A stretch of DNA of 64,000 nt from the NCBI GenBank assembly GCA_040878395.1, contig JBBDMI010000010.1, positions 1-64,000 of the forward strand. Direction: 5' to 3'. The stretch's first letter is position 1. Every line of letters begins with the position of its first letter. This document shows positions 36,824-47,246 of this stretch, piece after piece. The position numbers were made by a program, and so were the translations under genes. The notes under the pieces were generated by a model. That model worked only from the letters and a program-made list of their open reading frames with translations, was not told where the DNA came from and did not search any database. The DNA comes from Candidatus Dependentiae bacterium. Its GTDB lineage: Bacteria; Babelota; Babeliae; Babelales; Vermiphilaceae.

Positions 36824-38470
36824 ATGAAGAAATTTTTATACCTGCTGTGCATCAGCATGCTAAGTTCGGCACCATTTATTGATGCAAAATGTAGCACTCC
36901 AAGTGATGGAAAACTGTCATGCGAGGATGCACATAAATGTTTTGACTGTAGCAGTGCCGATTCATGTGAATGCCAAGTTACAGCAAAATCTTTTTTATCT
37001 GTTCGTCCATTTTTTGAGGCTGCATCACCAGCGAAACTTGCATTAGTTCGCAAAGAAATGCAAGAAATGCATGTTAATAATGGCAGTATGTTCCAAGCTG
37101 TTCCATTTGGCGGCAAAACCCTTAAATCTGATCGTTTAGCACAATACTTTGGTCCATCATGCAAACGAGTACTAACCGTTTCATCTGATGCTGCAAGCAA
37201 TCCTGACATTATTGCTGCAAACTTAGGAATCTACACACAAGCTGACGAAACATTTGAATCTGTCTTTTGTTTAAGTCCTGAGCAAACTTTTGCCGGCTTA
37301 GGTTTGAACTACCGCACTCACTTTGGATGTGAAGACAGAAACAAAGGTTTCTTTCTTGATCTCACCTTACCGGTCTACTACGTAAAAAATACCATGAACC
37401 TACAAGAACGAGTTGTCAACAATGGCGGTGGTCCGCTTACTCCTGATACTCCTGCAAATGTTGCCCAAGCATTTAAACAATGCTCATGGAATGCAGGACG
37501 CATCGATGATGATTGTGATACAACTAAAGTCGGTGTGAGTGAACTTGATATTCAATTGGGTTATGGCTGGGGCCGCGAACAAGCACATATGCATTCATAT
37601 GCCGGCGTGTTAGTTCCAACAGGCAACAAAGTCAATGGACGTAAAGTTTTTGAACCGATCATCGGCTGGAATCACAATACTGCATTCCATTTTGGAAGTA
37701 GTTTTGGTATTCAAATTTGGAAAGATGAATGTAAAGATCGCACTTTATGGTATGAACTTGCAATTGATAGCCGTTACTTCTTTGAAAACAGACAATGTCG
37801 TTCATTCGACCTGAAATGTAAACCTTGGAGCCGCTACATGCAAGTGTATACAAACGAAGCACAAGCACAAGAAGCTGCTGACTTATGCGCAAGTGCTGAT
37901 CCTGCTGACCAACAAGCCGGACTTTTATTGGGCACGCCAGGTATCAATGTCTTCACACAAGAAGTTAAAGTGCGCCCACGTTTCCAACGTACATATAACA
38001 CTGCATTTGCACTTGATCTAAAAGATTGGACTTTAGAAGGTGGTTATAACTTCTTCACACGTGACGGCGAATGCGTAAAACTTGCATGCCCTTGGGAAGA
38101 ACTGGTTGGCATTAAAACCGAACGTCAAGCTGATGGGACCTATACACCTATTGATGGCCCGGCACTTAAAGCATTAACCGGTTGTGGCGACACTAACAGC
38201 GTACAAACCATTGGCAATAACTTCAACGGCGAAAATGATCAAACAATCGCAAACTATGCGGAAAACATCATTACTGAAGATGATATTGATTTCTCATCAG
38301 CTGAAGCTCCTTGTATGCTAAGTAATCGTTTTTATGGCGCAGTTGGTTATAGCATAGATATTTGTGAAGTACGCACATTAATTGGTCTTGGTGGCAGTTA
38401 TGAATTTAGCGCTGACAACACAGGACTTGACCGATGGGGCGCATGGGCAAAAGTTGCCTTGATTTTCTAA
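36824..38470 (+). CDS. Cys-rich outer-membrane beta-barrel protein (major porin-like)
   Basis: 548 residues with an AAGGAG site. Signal peptide ~1-21 (FIDA|KCS), then six Cys within ~30 residues (KCSTPSDGKLSCEDAHKC, FDC, SCEC). The rest alternates polar and aromatic residues in short strands (GFFLDLTLPVYYV, ELDIQLGYGWG, FGIQIW, WTLEGGYNFF) and ends WGAWAKVALIF, with the C-terminal Phe expected by the BAM machinery. Strong site, own terminator and high Cys content fit an abundant, disulfide-linked surface protein, as MOMP is in chlamydiae; homology to MOMP is not claimed. Confidence 0.72.
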   Translation: MKKFLYLLCISMLSSAPFIDAKCSTPSDGKLSCEDAHKCFDCSSADSCECQVTAKSFLSVRPFFEAASPAKLALVRKEMQEMHVNNGSMFQAVPFGGKTLKSDRLAQYFGPSCKRVLTVSSDAASNPDIIAANLGIYTQADETFESVFCLSPEQTFAGLGLNYRTHFGCEDRNKGFFLDLTLPVYYVKNTMNLQERVVNNGGGPLTPDTPANVAQAFKQCSWNAGRIDDDCDTTKVGVSELDIQLGYGWGREQAHMHSYAGVLVPTGNKVNGRKVFEPIIGWNHNTAFHFGSSFGIQIWKDECKDRTLWYELAIDSRYFFENRQCRSFDLKCKPWSRYMQVYTNEAQAQEAADLCASADPADQQAGLLLGTPGINVFTQEVKVRPRFQRTYNTAFALDLKDWTLEGGYNFFTRDGECVKLACPWEELVGIKTERQADGTYTPIDGPALKALTGCGDTNSVQTIGNNFNGENDQTIANYAENIITEDDIDFSSAEAPCMLSNRFYGAVGYSIDICEVRTLIGLGGSYEFSADNTGLDRWGAWAKVALIF

Positions 38471-38494
38471 CGAACCTCATATTTTTCGTATATC

Positions 38495-38528
38495 AAAAAA
38501 GAGTCGGGACTGTTCCCGGCTCTTTTTC
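38495..38528 (+). terminator. Rho-independent terminator of the barrel gene
   Basis: GAGTCGGGA / TCCCGGCTC stem with one G-T pair, preceded by six A and followed by T5. Confidence 0.85.
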
Positions 38529-38529
38529 A

Positions 38530-38559
38530 TTGAGAATTACCAAACCTTTTTGCTAAAAT
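38530..38559 (+). promoter_or_regulatory. Sigma-70-type promoter of the coiled-coil gene at 38601
   Basis: TTGAGA (38530-38535), 18-bp spacer, TAAAAT (38554-38559), with the TTTTTGC just upstream of the -10 also seen in front of the gene at 2435. Confidence 0.45.
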
Positions 38560-38600
38560 AAGTCTAGAACTTAAAAAAATGGATCATATTGGAGGTTGTT

Positions 38601-39209
38601 ATGAAAAAAATAATACTATTTCTTATACTATTTTATGCTCACATAGAGGCGATCTCTCCCGGCAGAGCAAATCAACTAAGAACAGAATTTAACCAAATTG
38701 GGATTTATAATCCCAGCAATCCTGGTAACTACAATGAGCAACGTGCAGATGAAATATTAAATGAACTCAACACCGGTGGATTTCGTGGTATGGGTAAAAG
38801 ATTAAGAATCCAACAACTAGAATCATTACGTCTACGCCCTACAGCACCACAACCAAGCAGATCTGCTCCACCAACAAGAGCGGTTCCCGTACATCCTCGT
38901 GTAATTACTCTGCAACAACAAAACGAACAGTTGCGAAATCAAATTCAGCAATTACAACAACAAAATAATCAACTAAGACAACAGCATGCATCTGTAAGCG
39001 AAGCACAGTCTGCATCAAATGAGGTTATTCGTTTAGCATTGCAAGTAATTGATGCAACCAACAAATTAAATAGTGATATCGGACAAGTACAAGTTTATTT
39101 AGGGCTTAATGATACAGAAAGCGCGAGCGCAACAATCGATAGTGTAGGAACACAGTTTGATCAACTACAAGCAATCAAAGAACAACTGGAACAACTCATT
39201 CAAAGATAA
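38601..39209 (+). CDS. Secreted Gln-rich coiled-coil protein
   Basis: 202 residues from the ATG at 38601 (GGAGG five bases before; a TTG at 38589 is in frame but overlaps the site). Signal peptide ~1-17 (HIEA|ISPG). A Pro/Ser/Arg linker (~75-95) leads to a leucine-heptad segment (LQQQNEQLRNQIQQLQQQNN, ~105-125) and a second helical region to the end. Family not recognised; likely an oligomeric periplasmic or surface protein. Confidence 0.68.
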   Translation: MKKIILFLILFYAHIEAISPGRANQLRTEFNQIGIYNPSNPGNYNEQRADEILNELNTGGFRGMGKRLRIQQLESLRLRPTAPQPSRSAPPTRAVPVHPRVITLQQQNEQLRNQIQQLQQQNNQLRQQHASVSEAQSASNEVIRLALQVIDATNKLNSDIGQVQVYLGLNDTESASATIDSVGTQFDQLQAIKEQLEQLIQR

Positions 39210-39294
39210 CATTATTTTTGCCACATACAGATTTTTTGCGTAATACATATTGGAATGGTATGTTATACAAAAAATTGTATTGTAAGGAAGTTAT

Positions 39295-40302
39295 ATGCGG
39301 CAAAAAGCTATTCTTATCACTGGGGGTGCAGGTTATATAGGGTCACACACGGCATGGTTAATGGCACAACAAGGATTTCATGTCATTATTATAGACACAT
39401 TGATATACAAACAATCTGCTTCCTTTGGATGGGCTACATGTATTCATGATGATTTTGCAAATGAAGCTACATTACGTCATATTTTTTCTCAGTACAACGT
39501 ACAAGCTGTTATGCATTTTGCGGCATATATTGAAGTTAATGCATCAATCAAAGACCCCCGTCATTACTATGAAAACAATGTTATTAAGACCTGCAAATTA
39601 TTACAAATTATGCTCGAACACAATATAAAACAGTTTATTTTCTCCTCAAGTTGCGCATTATATGGCAATCCCCAATATACGCCCATAGATGAACAACATA
39701 CAAAAAATCCTATAACACCCTATGGTGCAAGCAAATATATGGTGGAACAAATATTACAAGATTATAATCAAGCATATAATATGCAATATGTAAGTTTGCG
39801 CTACTTTAATGCAGCAGGCGGTGATCCTGATCACAATTTGGGTGAACAACATGAACCTGAAACACATATAATCCCACTACTTTTGCAAGCACTCAAACAG
39901 CGCACACCATTCAAAATATTCGGTACCGATTATGAAACACCTGACGGAACATGCATTCGCGATTTTTTACATGTTAAAGATATTGCACATGCTCACTCTT
40001 TAGCTCTTGAACATCTTATGCATAACAATCCATCTGATTATTTTAACTTAGGAACCGGACGAGGAGTTTCTATTAAAGAACTGCTTGATATAGCACAAAA
40101 AACATTCAAAACCTCTCTACATATCGTATACGACAAACGAAGAGCAGGCGATCCGGCAATTTTAGTTGCAAATGCACTCAAAGCAAAACGTATTTTAAAC
40201 TGGTATCCTCATTACTCAGATATTAAGTACATCCTGCATTCAGCAAATGAATACATGACACACCAAAACCATCGTAAACAGATATTGCAAACACATGTTT
40301 AA
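39295..40302 (+). CDS. galE: UDP-glucose 4-epimerase
   Basis: 335 residues, extended short-chain dehydrogenase. NAD-binding GGAGYIG at 10-16, SSSCALYG with the catalytic Ser, YGASK with Tyr ~143 and Lys ~147, and the GalE-type RYFNAAGGDP and GTCIRDFLHVKDIA. It interconverts UDP-glucose and UDP-galactose for surface glycans, and could feed the glycosyltransferase at 280. AAGGAAG precedes the ATG. It ends four bases inside the convergent gene at 40299. No gal operon partners. Confidence 0.93.
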   Translation: MRQKAILITGGAGYIGSHTAWLMAQQGFHVIIIDTLIYKQSASFGWATCIHDDFANEATLRHIFSQYNVQAVMHFAAYIEVNASIKDPRHYYENNVIKTCKLLQIMLEHNIKQFIFSSSCALYGNPQYTPIDEQHTKNPITPYGASKYMVEQILQDYNQAYNMQYVSLRYFNAAGGDPDHNLGEQHEPETHIIPLLLQALKQRTPFKIFGTDYETPDGTCIRDFLHVKDIAHAHSLALEHLMHNNPSDYFNLGTGRGVSIKELLDIAQKTFKTSLHIVYDKRRAGDPAILVANALKAKRILNWYPHYSDIKYILHSANEYMTHQNHRKQILQTHV

Positions 40303-42860
40303 AGGCGACTAAGTATAGCATCAATTGTTTGAAGTATATCAGCCTTAATGCGCTCGAGTGTTTGATTACTTGTGTATAAACTTTGCTCACGACCATTTTG
40401 TTCCATTTTTGGAATTACATTAGAGATGATTCGCAACTGATCATTGTAAGCACGTAACATACGAGCCAAACCTTTTAAATCCAGCTCTAAAATGCCAATT
40501 ATTGCGGTTGGAATCTCACGATTTTGCGCTAACATTTGTCTGACTTGTTGCAATAAAGCAATCAATGGATTAACCGGCTTTGCCAGTGGCTCAATTTTTT
40601 GCTCCACTGGTTGCGTAACTTTTGGAGACAAAGGAACTTCTTGCATTGGTGCTATAGGCTTTGGCGGCACAATAGGTTTTCCTCCTTGAGCAGCTTCTTT
40701 TGACAACGCAACCGGCTCTTTTTGTATCGGCGGTTGTGCAACATCCGAAGCTATCGTAGTTGTTGCAATACCACGTTGTTGCGCTGTCTGTCTTGCTGCA
40801 GCCGGCAATGTCCAACGATCTCGTTGCACTCTTTGTGGTACTATAGGCATAACTTTTTGTGGGCGAGCAATACCAGTAGATGGTATCACCTCTGCTATAG
40901 AAGTTGGTGGTTGCCAAACGCTACGCTCAACTCTTTGTGGTGCTATAGGCGCAACCCTTTGTGGGCGAGCAATGCCAACAGGTAAAATACCGGCTGTTCG
41001 CATTGGCGTCGGAATTTGCTCTGAAATTTCAGGTAATGTAATCATTGGCCGTTGCACAACTGTTTCAATTCCGGCAGGTTCTGCAATGGGTTGCGACTTT
41101 AATGTGACCCCTACCGTTTGCCTATCATTCAATGCATTAGATAACTGTTGCAATGGATTTCCATCTGACGATTCAAGAAATTGCAAGATAGATTTTTTTG
41201 GGCTATAAAATGCCATCTGAATCGGCTCATCTTGCAATAATGGTTTAATAAACTCACGAATCTCAGGCGCAACTTGTGCCGGATCGATAATCAATGTATC
41301 AATCAAACCTTGTCGGTTTTTAGTCTGAATAGAAACTTGTGCCGGTTGTTGTAGCTGCGCCGGAACAGATTGAACCAACATAAAAGGTTCTTGTTTCCCT
41401 TGCATAATCTCATCAACAAACAGTTGATCAGTCGGAGTCCCAACTGAAAAAACATCTACCATTCTCGGCGTTTGTTGTACTAATTGCGACTGTGGCAACT
41501 CAATTGCTGCAGTCACTCTACGCGCAGGCATCGCAACTATTTTTTTTGGCATTACTTGAGGAAGTTGAGGTGGCAACGGTCTTGGTTGCACAACTTGACC
41601 CGCTCTTGCAGGCAATAAAAGTCTTGGTTGCTGCTGACGCACAAATTGTTGCGTCACCGAGCGAGGTATAGCCCCCGTTTGTGCTTGTTCAATTAAGTTA
41701 CGAGCAATATTTTGATATAATCGTGCTCTTTCTGCCGGGCGTGCAGATTTTGGCACTTGCGCACGCTCTAATGCTCTGAATGTTTGTTGCTGAATTTGTT
41801 CACGGGGACCACGCGGAATAAAACGCGGCAAACCGGTTTGTGCCGGGCGCGGTGCAACAACATATGGTGAACGGGGCACCATTTGCGATGGAACTTGCTT
41901 TGATGGTAACTCAGCCGCTTTTTTAACCTCAGACTTTACTGCATCAGTAATTTGACGCCGACCTTGTGCAATTTCACCCAAAATCTTTGCCTGATCAGGC
42001 CCTTTTATTTTTTTCCATACTTCAACAAACATGCTTTTTGTTATAGGATCATCTGTTTTATATCGATTGTATAAACCCTGAAATGCCTGTTGAAAATTTG
42101 CATATACTTTTTGTAAGGCATTATTCAATTGCGATTTTGGCGCATTTTCATACAATATTTCTTCTAACTTCATTTCATCTTTTGCTAATTCAAGCAACTT
42201 TTGCAATTCTTGTCTTATTTGCTCAGGCAACTGGCGAAGATACTGCGCTCTCTGCGCTGCCTGAATCTCTGCCTGTTGCTTAACAAATGGAGTCAATTCT
42301 TGTTTTAATCGACTAACTTCAGCCTCAAGGCGTCTAACCTGTTCATAAGCACTTTCAGCAAATGCATTTTTTAAACCCTGCCAAATCCGCTGAGTTGCTG
42401 TTCCTTCTGTCCGAAGTCGCATAGCTTCTCTCGCTTGCGCTAATTCAGCCTCTTTTTGCGCAAGTTCATTTTGCAATCTTTGTTGAGAGGTCAATTTGGG
42501 CATCTCTCTTTTTGGAGCAGCAACTCTTGATACACGCACAGGAGGTACAGACGGTGTAACCGTTGATTGTGTAGGTAAAATTGATATTCGTTGTGTTGGG
42601 ACTGAAGTTGGTAATCTACCAGGTATTGATTGACCTGAAAGAGGTGGTTGCACTGATGGAACTCTTAATGTTTGTGGGTACCTTATGCGCGCCGGTTGAG
42701 CCCCCGGTAATGGCAATGTTGGACGAGTAACTGAGCGGACAGCACGCGCTGCAGGACCTGCCAAACGAGAAGCTCGAGTAAAGGCTGCAAAGCTAACGCT
42801 ATTGCTCAAAAACAATAAGCAATACACAAATAAATTGATTCTTATACCTAAATTTTTCAT
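40299..42860 (-). CDS. Large secreted Pro/Gln/Arg-rich coiled-coil protein
   Basis: 853 residues, family not recognised. Signal peptide ~1-25 (SFA|AFTR). Then a Pro/Arg-rich region with many APxxPRVP-like pieces, a long helical segment (~125-270: SQQRLQNELAQKEAELAQAR and following) likely to be coiled coil, a Pro/Gln-rich middle, two copies of a ~35-residue repeat around 645-710 (GIARPQRVAPIAPQRVERSV and GIARPQKVMPIVPQRVQRDR), and a C-terminal helical domain (~760-853). Charge is strongly positive. Such fibre-like proteins are typical of envelopes or secreted effectors; no enzyme motif seen. Confidence 0.62.
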   Translation of the reverse strand: MKNLGIRINLFVYCLLFLSNSVSFAAFTRASRLAGPAARAVRSVTRPTLPLPGAQPARIRYPQTLRVPSVQPPLSGQSIPGRLPTSVPTQRISILPTQSTVTPSVPPVRVSRVAAPKREMPKLTSQQRLQNELAQKEAELAQAREAMRLRTEGTATQRIWQGLKNAFAESAYEQVRRLEAEVSRLKQELTPFVKQQAEIQAAQRAQYLRQLPEQIRQELQKLLELAKDEMKLEEILYENAPKSQLNNALQKVYANFQQAFQGLYNRYKTDDPITKSMFVEVWKKIKGPDQAKILGEIAQGRRQITDAVKSEVKKAAELPSKQVPSQMVPRSPYVVAPRPAQTGLPRFIPRGPREQIQQQTFRALERAQVPKSARPAERARLYQNIARNLIEQAQTGAIPRSVTQQFVRQQQPRLLLPARAGQVVQPRPLPPQLPQVMPKKIVAMPARRVTAAIELPQSQLVQQTPRMVDVFSVGTPTDQLFVDEIMQGKQEPFMLVQSVPAQLQQPAQVSIQTKNRQGLIDTLIIDPAQVAPEIREFIKPLLQDEPIQMAFYSPKKSILQFLESSDGNPLQQLSNALNDRQTVGVTLKSQPIAEPAGIETVVQRPMITLPEISEQIPTPMRTAGILPVGIARPQRVAPIAPQRVERSVWQPPTSIAEVIPSTGIARPQKVMPIVPQRVQRDRWTLPAAARQTAQQRGIATTTIASDVAQPPIQKEPVALSKEAAQGGKPIVPPKPIAPMQEVPLSPKVTQPVEQKIEPLAKPVNPLIALLQQVRQMLAQNREIPTAIIGILELDLKGLARMLRAYNDQLRIISNVIPKMEQNGREQSLYTSNQTLERIKADILQTIDAILSRL

Positions 42861-43148
42861 TTCCCTAGTATCCCTAATAAATGGCCAGCTGTTTTACTTC
42901 TAACGTATTCAATACCATTATACGCACAATTTATTTCAACCTGTCAATAGATGTGGATCTGATTCAAAGCCAATAAAATGAATATTTGCGGACAGGAAAA
43001 AGGTTTTTATAATAAAAAAACAAATTAATAAACAAGATACTTTATAATAAAAAATCATAATATCTAAATTTTTTATTGCAAACTGAGTTTTAAATCAAGT
43101 ATTATAAAATTAAGATAAAAGTTCAATTTTTAAAAATTAGGGAAAACT
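42861..43148. other. AT-rich intergenic region between divergent secreted-protein genes
   Basis: Just under 300 bp with no frame of note. It must hold the promoters of both flanking genes; several TATAAT-like strings are present, but none stands out. Confidence 0.4.
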
Positions 43149-43832
43149 ATGAAGAAAAGAATATCACTTAGTCTCGCTTGCTTACTTGCAATAAGTAACA
43201 TTATGCATGCATGTTTGAATACCATAAGCAATAACACTGAAAATACTTATAAAATAGTCGAAATTAAAAACGAAAATAAAGATGTAAAAAGTATGATATT
43301 CTGCCCGGAAGAATATCTTGAAGATGAAACAAAAGCACATACGATTACACCTGGCGAAGAAGTTTCATTTGGCGGTCACTATGTCCCAACTTTCGTTATC
43401 TATAAACAATTCCTACCTGACACAAGATGGCATGCATTATTAGTTGTCAAACAAACCCGTTGCGGCCCACGCGGACCGGAAAATAAATATCTACTCATGA
43501 CAGATCTGCTTAATCGTGATTTACCAGGTGATTATAAACCGGTATATAAATTTACCCTAAAAAAAGAACCTCATGAAATCGAAGCCGAAAGTACTAACAC
43601 TAAGGCCCTAACTACTATTACAAATCAATACCAGGTCATTTTGAACCTTATTGATGATTTAACACAAAAAATACAAGAAACAATGAGCCGACAATTAAGA
43701 AAAGAATCTGAATATAAGCGAAAATTGCACCCTGAAGCTGTTCAGACTGAAAATGATGATGATGCTTCATTAAAAGGTGAAGTCGAAGATGGCGTATCAT
43801 GTGAGTCATGTAAGGTGCCTGCGGTGGAGTAA
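43149..43832 (+). CDS. Secreted protein of unknown function
   Basis: 227 residues. Signal peptide ~1-21 (IMHA|CLN). The first mature half is beta-rich (TYKIVEIKNENKDVKSMIFC, GEEVSFGGHYVPTFVIYKQF, DTRWHALLVVKQT) and may form a small sandwich; the second half is a charged helix with an acidic tail ending CESCKVPAVE. I do not recognise the family. AGGGAAAA precedes the ATG. Followed by a gene-free repeat region, so probably monocistronic. Confidence 0.62.
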   Translation: MKKRISLSLACLLAISNIMHACLNTISNNTENTYKIVEIKNENKDVKSMIFCPEEYLEDETKAHTITPGEEVSFGGHYVPTFVIYKQFLPDTRWHALLVVKQTRCGPRGPENKYLLMTDLLNRDLPGDYKPVYKFTLKKEPHEIEAESTNTKALTTITNQYQVILNLIDDLTQKIQETMSRQLRKESEYKRKLHPEAVQTENDDDASLKGEVEDGVSCESCKVPAVE

Positions 43833-43849
43833 ATTATATTTTACTCATC

Positions 43850-44560
43850 CTCGGCGGATCGCCCTAAATTTACATCTTTAGCTTTTGGCGCGTCTATTTA
43901 GTTTTTTTATTTTCAAGATCACATTCGTCCTTAAGGCCCTTCGATACACTCAACTACGTTGAGCACTCAGGATGAAGTCCTCGAAGGTTTTTGCCGTGCC
44001 CGGCGTAGTTTTAACGAAGACGGGCCAACCCCTTAAGAATCCGGGCACTTAGGCTTCGCCTTAAGAATCCATTCGTCGCGGCTAAAGCCGTCATTTTCGC
44101 GCAGCTCAAATTGACTTTCAGCCCACACTCGATTTTATTCATCCTCGCTCTTTGAGCTTTGATGAACAAAATCGATCTTTGGCTTCACGTAACCGCTAAA
44201 GGATTCATAAAATGTAAATTTGTTGTACCTTTAGCGTATATGCAGGCACAAGCTCTTAGAGAGAGCGGTGGCCTGTAGGCCACATTTGCCCTTACATACC
44301 GTTGCTGAATGATAATGCAAATCAAGAAACTCACTTCGTTATCGCATAATTTACAATCAAAAGAAGCAAATGGCAGCCGATTTTATACGCGATGAGGGAT
44401 TCCAAAGGCATAGCCTTGGTGCCTGGAGTCCAGAGGTATCGGCAAGGATACCTTTGGGCCAAAGTTTACTATGCAAAAAGAAAGTAATAAAAAAATAAAG
44501 TAAATCTAAAAAAAGAGAAAAAATAAAATCATGAAACAACAAATAGGGGTCAAAGGGGCA
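43850..44560. repeat. Repeat-rich gene-free region with repeat copy B and hairpins
   Basis: About 700 bp, GC-richer than its surroundings and without a credible gene. From ~44225 to 44463 it repeats the block of the element at 32884 (CCTTTAGCG-ATATG, GTGCCTGGAGTCCAGAGGT, ACCTTTGGGCC). A 15-bp inverted repeat (TCGATTTTATTCATC at 44129 and its near inverse at 44161) and a CTCAAC/GTTGAG hairpin near 43955 are also present. Left edge TTTTCAAGATCACATTCGTC resembles the terminal repeat of copy A. It separates a plus-strand gene from secA. Confidence 0.55.
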
Positions 44561-44568
44561 TAAGCCCC

Positions 44569-47094
44569 TTATTTACCGCAACATTTTTTATATTTTCTCC
44601 CCGAACCACATGAGCACGGTTCATTGCGTCCAACCTTTTCAACAATACGTTGAGTTGGTTGTGCAGAATCATCACCGCCGACCATATTAAGTTGTTCAAG
44701 TTCACGCTCACGTTTACGTTCAAGTTCAACTTGATTGAAACGTTCAAGATTAAGATGAAAAATATGATGCACAATATCAAATCGAACATGTTCCATCATG
44801 TCTTTAAACATCGCAAATGCTTCACGTTTATATTCAATAAGCGGATTTTTTTGGCCCCAACCACGTAACCCTATTCCCTCTTTGAGGTGATCAAGATTAT
44901 ACATATGTTGTTTCCATGCTTTATCAATAGTTTCAAGCATTAACCATTTTTCTGCCTCTTGAATCATTTCACTGTTTTGTTGTGTTCGGAATAACGCATA
45001 TTTTTCAAGCAAGAAATTGATAATATCTTTTTTGGCAATATCACTATTACTTTGATCAATACCAGCACCAAAGAAATCTTCCGTTTTCAGCCCCGTCAAT
45101 CTGCTCAAGAATATAAACACTTGTTCAACTTGATCTTTTGACATGTTCCGTTTAGGAGCAAAGCGCTCAACCACATCTTGGACTGTTTTAGTGATCATGT
45201 CACGAACTAATTCATAAACATGTTCATCACCATCTAAAATATCACGTCGGTAATCATAAATAACCGTACGTTGTTGATTGAGGACATCATCATATTCAAG
45301 TAAATGCTTACGCACTTCAAAGTTTTGTTTTTCAACTTTTTCTTGTGCATTTTCAATAGTTCTGGAAACAAATTTAGATTCGATAACTTCATCTGCATCC
45401 ATTCCAAAACGTTCCATATTTGTTTTGAGTGTATCACCGGCAAAACGACGAATTAAATCATCTTCCAATGAAATATAAAAACGAGATTCACCTACATCAC
45501 CTTGACGTCCGGCACGTCCACGCAATTGATTATCAATACGACGACTTTCATGACGTTCAGTACCCAAAATATAAAGACCGCCAGCCTCTAATGACTCAGG
45601 GGTTAACTTGATATCAGTACCACGCCCTGCCATATTGGTTGCAATAGTAATACGTCCCGGTTCACCCGCATGTGCTACAATTTCAGCTTCACGCAAATGT
45701 TGCTTTGCATTCAATACTTCATGCGGAACATTGTGTTTTTTGAGAGCTTTACTTAATTCTTCGGATGTTTCAATTGCCACGGTACCGATCAATACCGGTT
45801 GACCTTTTTTATAGCGTTCTTGAATATCTTGCACAATCATGTTTGCTTTTGCATCTTTATTCAGGAAAATCAGATCATTTTCATCTTTACGCACTAACGG
45901 TTTATTGGTTGGAATAGCAAGAACATCAAGTTTATAAATCTTATAAAATTCTTCTGATTCGGTAACCGCAGTACCGGTCATACCAGCTAACTTATTGTAT
46001 AATCTAAAATAATTTTGCAATGTAATAGATGCAAGAGTTTGTGTTTCTTTTTCAATCGTCACGCCCTCTTTTGCCTCAATTGCTTGATGCAAACCGTCGC
46101 TATAACGTCTGCCGGGTAAAATACGTCCGGTAAATTCATCAACAATTAATACTTCACCATCTTTTACTACATATTCAACATCACGTTTGAAAAGCACATT
46201 CGCTTTTAACGCTTGATTTATATGATGTAACAGACCCAAATTTTCAATCGCATAAAGATTTTCAATCTTAAAAAGTTTTTCAATTTTATCAACACCGGAC
46301 TCACCCAATTGCACATTGCGTTCTTTTTCGTCAACCTCATAATCTTCATCTCGTTTTAGACGACGCACTGCAGTGTCTGCTGCTTGATAAAGTTGTCCAA
46401 CCTCATCGGAAGAACCGGAAATAATCAAGGGAGTTCGCGCTTCATCAATTAAAATAGAATCAACTTCATCAACAATTGCATAATTTAGCTCACGCTGAAC
46501 ATAATCAGATAATCTAAATTTCATATTATCGCGTAAGTAGTCAAAACCTAATTCATTATTGGTTGCATATAAAATGTCTGATTCATATGCTTTTTTACGC
46601 TCAACATCTCCCATCTGATTTTGTAAAGATGCAACAGTTAAACCAAGAAACTCATAAACAGGCCTCATCCAATCTGCATCACGTGTTGCTAAATAATCGT
46701 TAACAGTAACCAAATGAGCACCTTTGCCACTCAATGCATTCAAATACAATGGCAATGTTGCAGTTAATGTTTTACCCTCACCGGTTTTCATTTCAGCGAT
46801 TTTACCTTGATGCAAAACAATGCCACCCAAAAGTTGAACATCGTAATGACGTTGACCCAAAACACGTTTTGATGCTTCACGCACGACAGCAAATGCTTCC
46901 GGCAATAATTGATCTAATGTTTCACTGTTTTGAAAGCGCTTACGAAACTCATTGGTTTTTGCAGCCAACTGTTCATCGCTTAATGCGCTGACTTCAGGTT
47001 CTAAACTGTTAATTTGTTTCACGATAGGTTGCAATTTACGCAATTGACGCGCATTATTGGTCCCCATAATAGTAGCTAATATTTTTCCAATCAT
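44569..47094 (-). CDS. secA: Protein translocase subunit SecA
   Basis: 841 residues. Motor ATPase that drives signal-peptide proteins through SecYEG, central in this window given how many exported proteins it encodes. Walker A MKTGEGKTLTA (~100), DEAD-like IVDEVDSILIDEARTPLIIS, helicase motif VI region RRIDNQLRGRAGRQGD and the C-terminal zinc finger RNEPCSCGSGRKYKKCCGK (CxCx8CC) are all intact. Monocistronic; the start at 47094 gives the usual N-terminus. Confidence 0.96.
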   Translation of the reverse strand: MIGKILATIMGTNNARQLRKLQPIVKQINSLEPEVSALSDEQLAAKTNEFRKRFQNSETLDQLLPEAFAVVREASKRVLGQRHYDVQLLGGIVLHQGKIAEMKTGEGKTLTATLPLYLNALSGKGAHLVTVNDYLATRDADWMRPVYEFLGLTVASLQNQMGDVERKKAYESDILYATNNELGFDYLRDNMKFRLSDYVQRELNYAIVDEVDSILIDEARTPLIISGSSDEVGQLYQAADTAVRRLKRDEDYEVDEKERNVQLGESGVDKIEKLFKIENLYAIENLGLLHHINQALKANVLFKRDVEYVVKDGEVLIVDEFTGRILPGRRYSDGLHQAIEAKEGVTIEKETQTLASITLQNYFRLYNKLAGMTGTAVTESEEFYKIYKLDVLAIPTNKPLVRKDENDLIFLNKDAKANMIVQDIQERYKKGQPVLIGTVAIETSEELSKALKKHNVPHEVLNAKQHLREAEIVAHAGEPGRITIATNMAGRGTDIKLTPESLEAGGLYILGTERHESRRIDNQLRGRAGRQGDVGESRFYISLEDDLIRRFAGDTLKTNMERFGMDADEVIESKFVSRTIENAQEKVEKQNFEVRKHLLEYDDVLNQQRTVIYDYRRDILDGDEHVYELVRDMITKTVQDVVERFAPKRNMSKDQVEQVFIFLSRLTGLKTEDFFGAGIDQSNSDIAKKDIINFLLEKYALFRTQQNSEMIQEAEKWLMLETIDKAWKQHMYNLDHLKEGIGLRGWGQKNPLIEYKREAFAMFKDMMEHVRFDIVHHIFHLNLERFNQVELERKRERELEQLNMVGGDDSAQPTQRIVEKVGRNEPCSCGSGRKYKKCCGK

Positions 47095-47246
47095 TGAAAA
47101 ATCCCCAAAAAGATCTTTATAAAAAATTCAAATTATACACAAGAGTCTATGGAATATTTAAACTAAAAGTAAATAAAATCACTCAAAGACTCAAGCCAAA
47201 CAAAGTATAGCATAACTGGTATCAATCCACCAACTTCAACCTTTTT

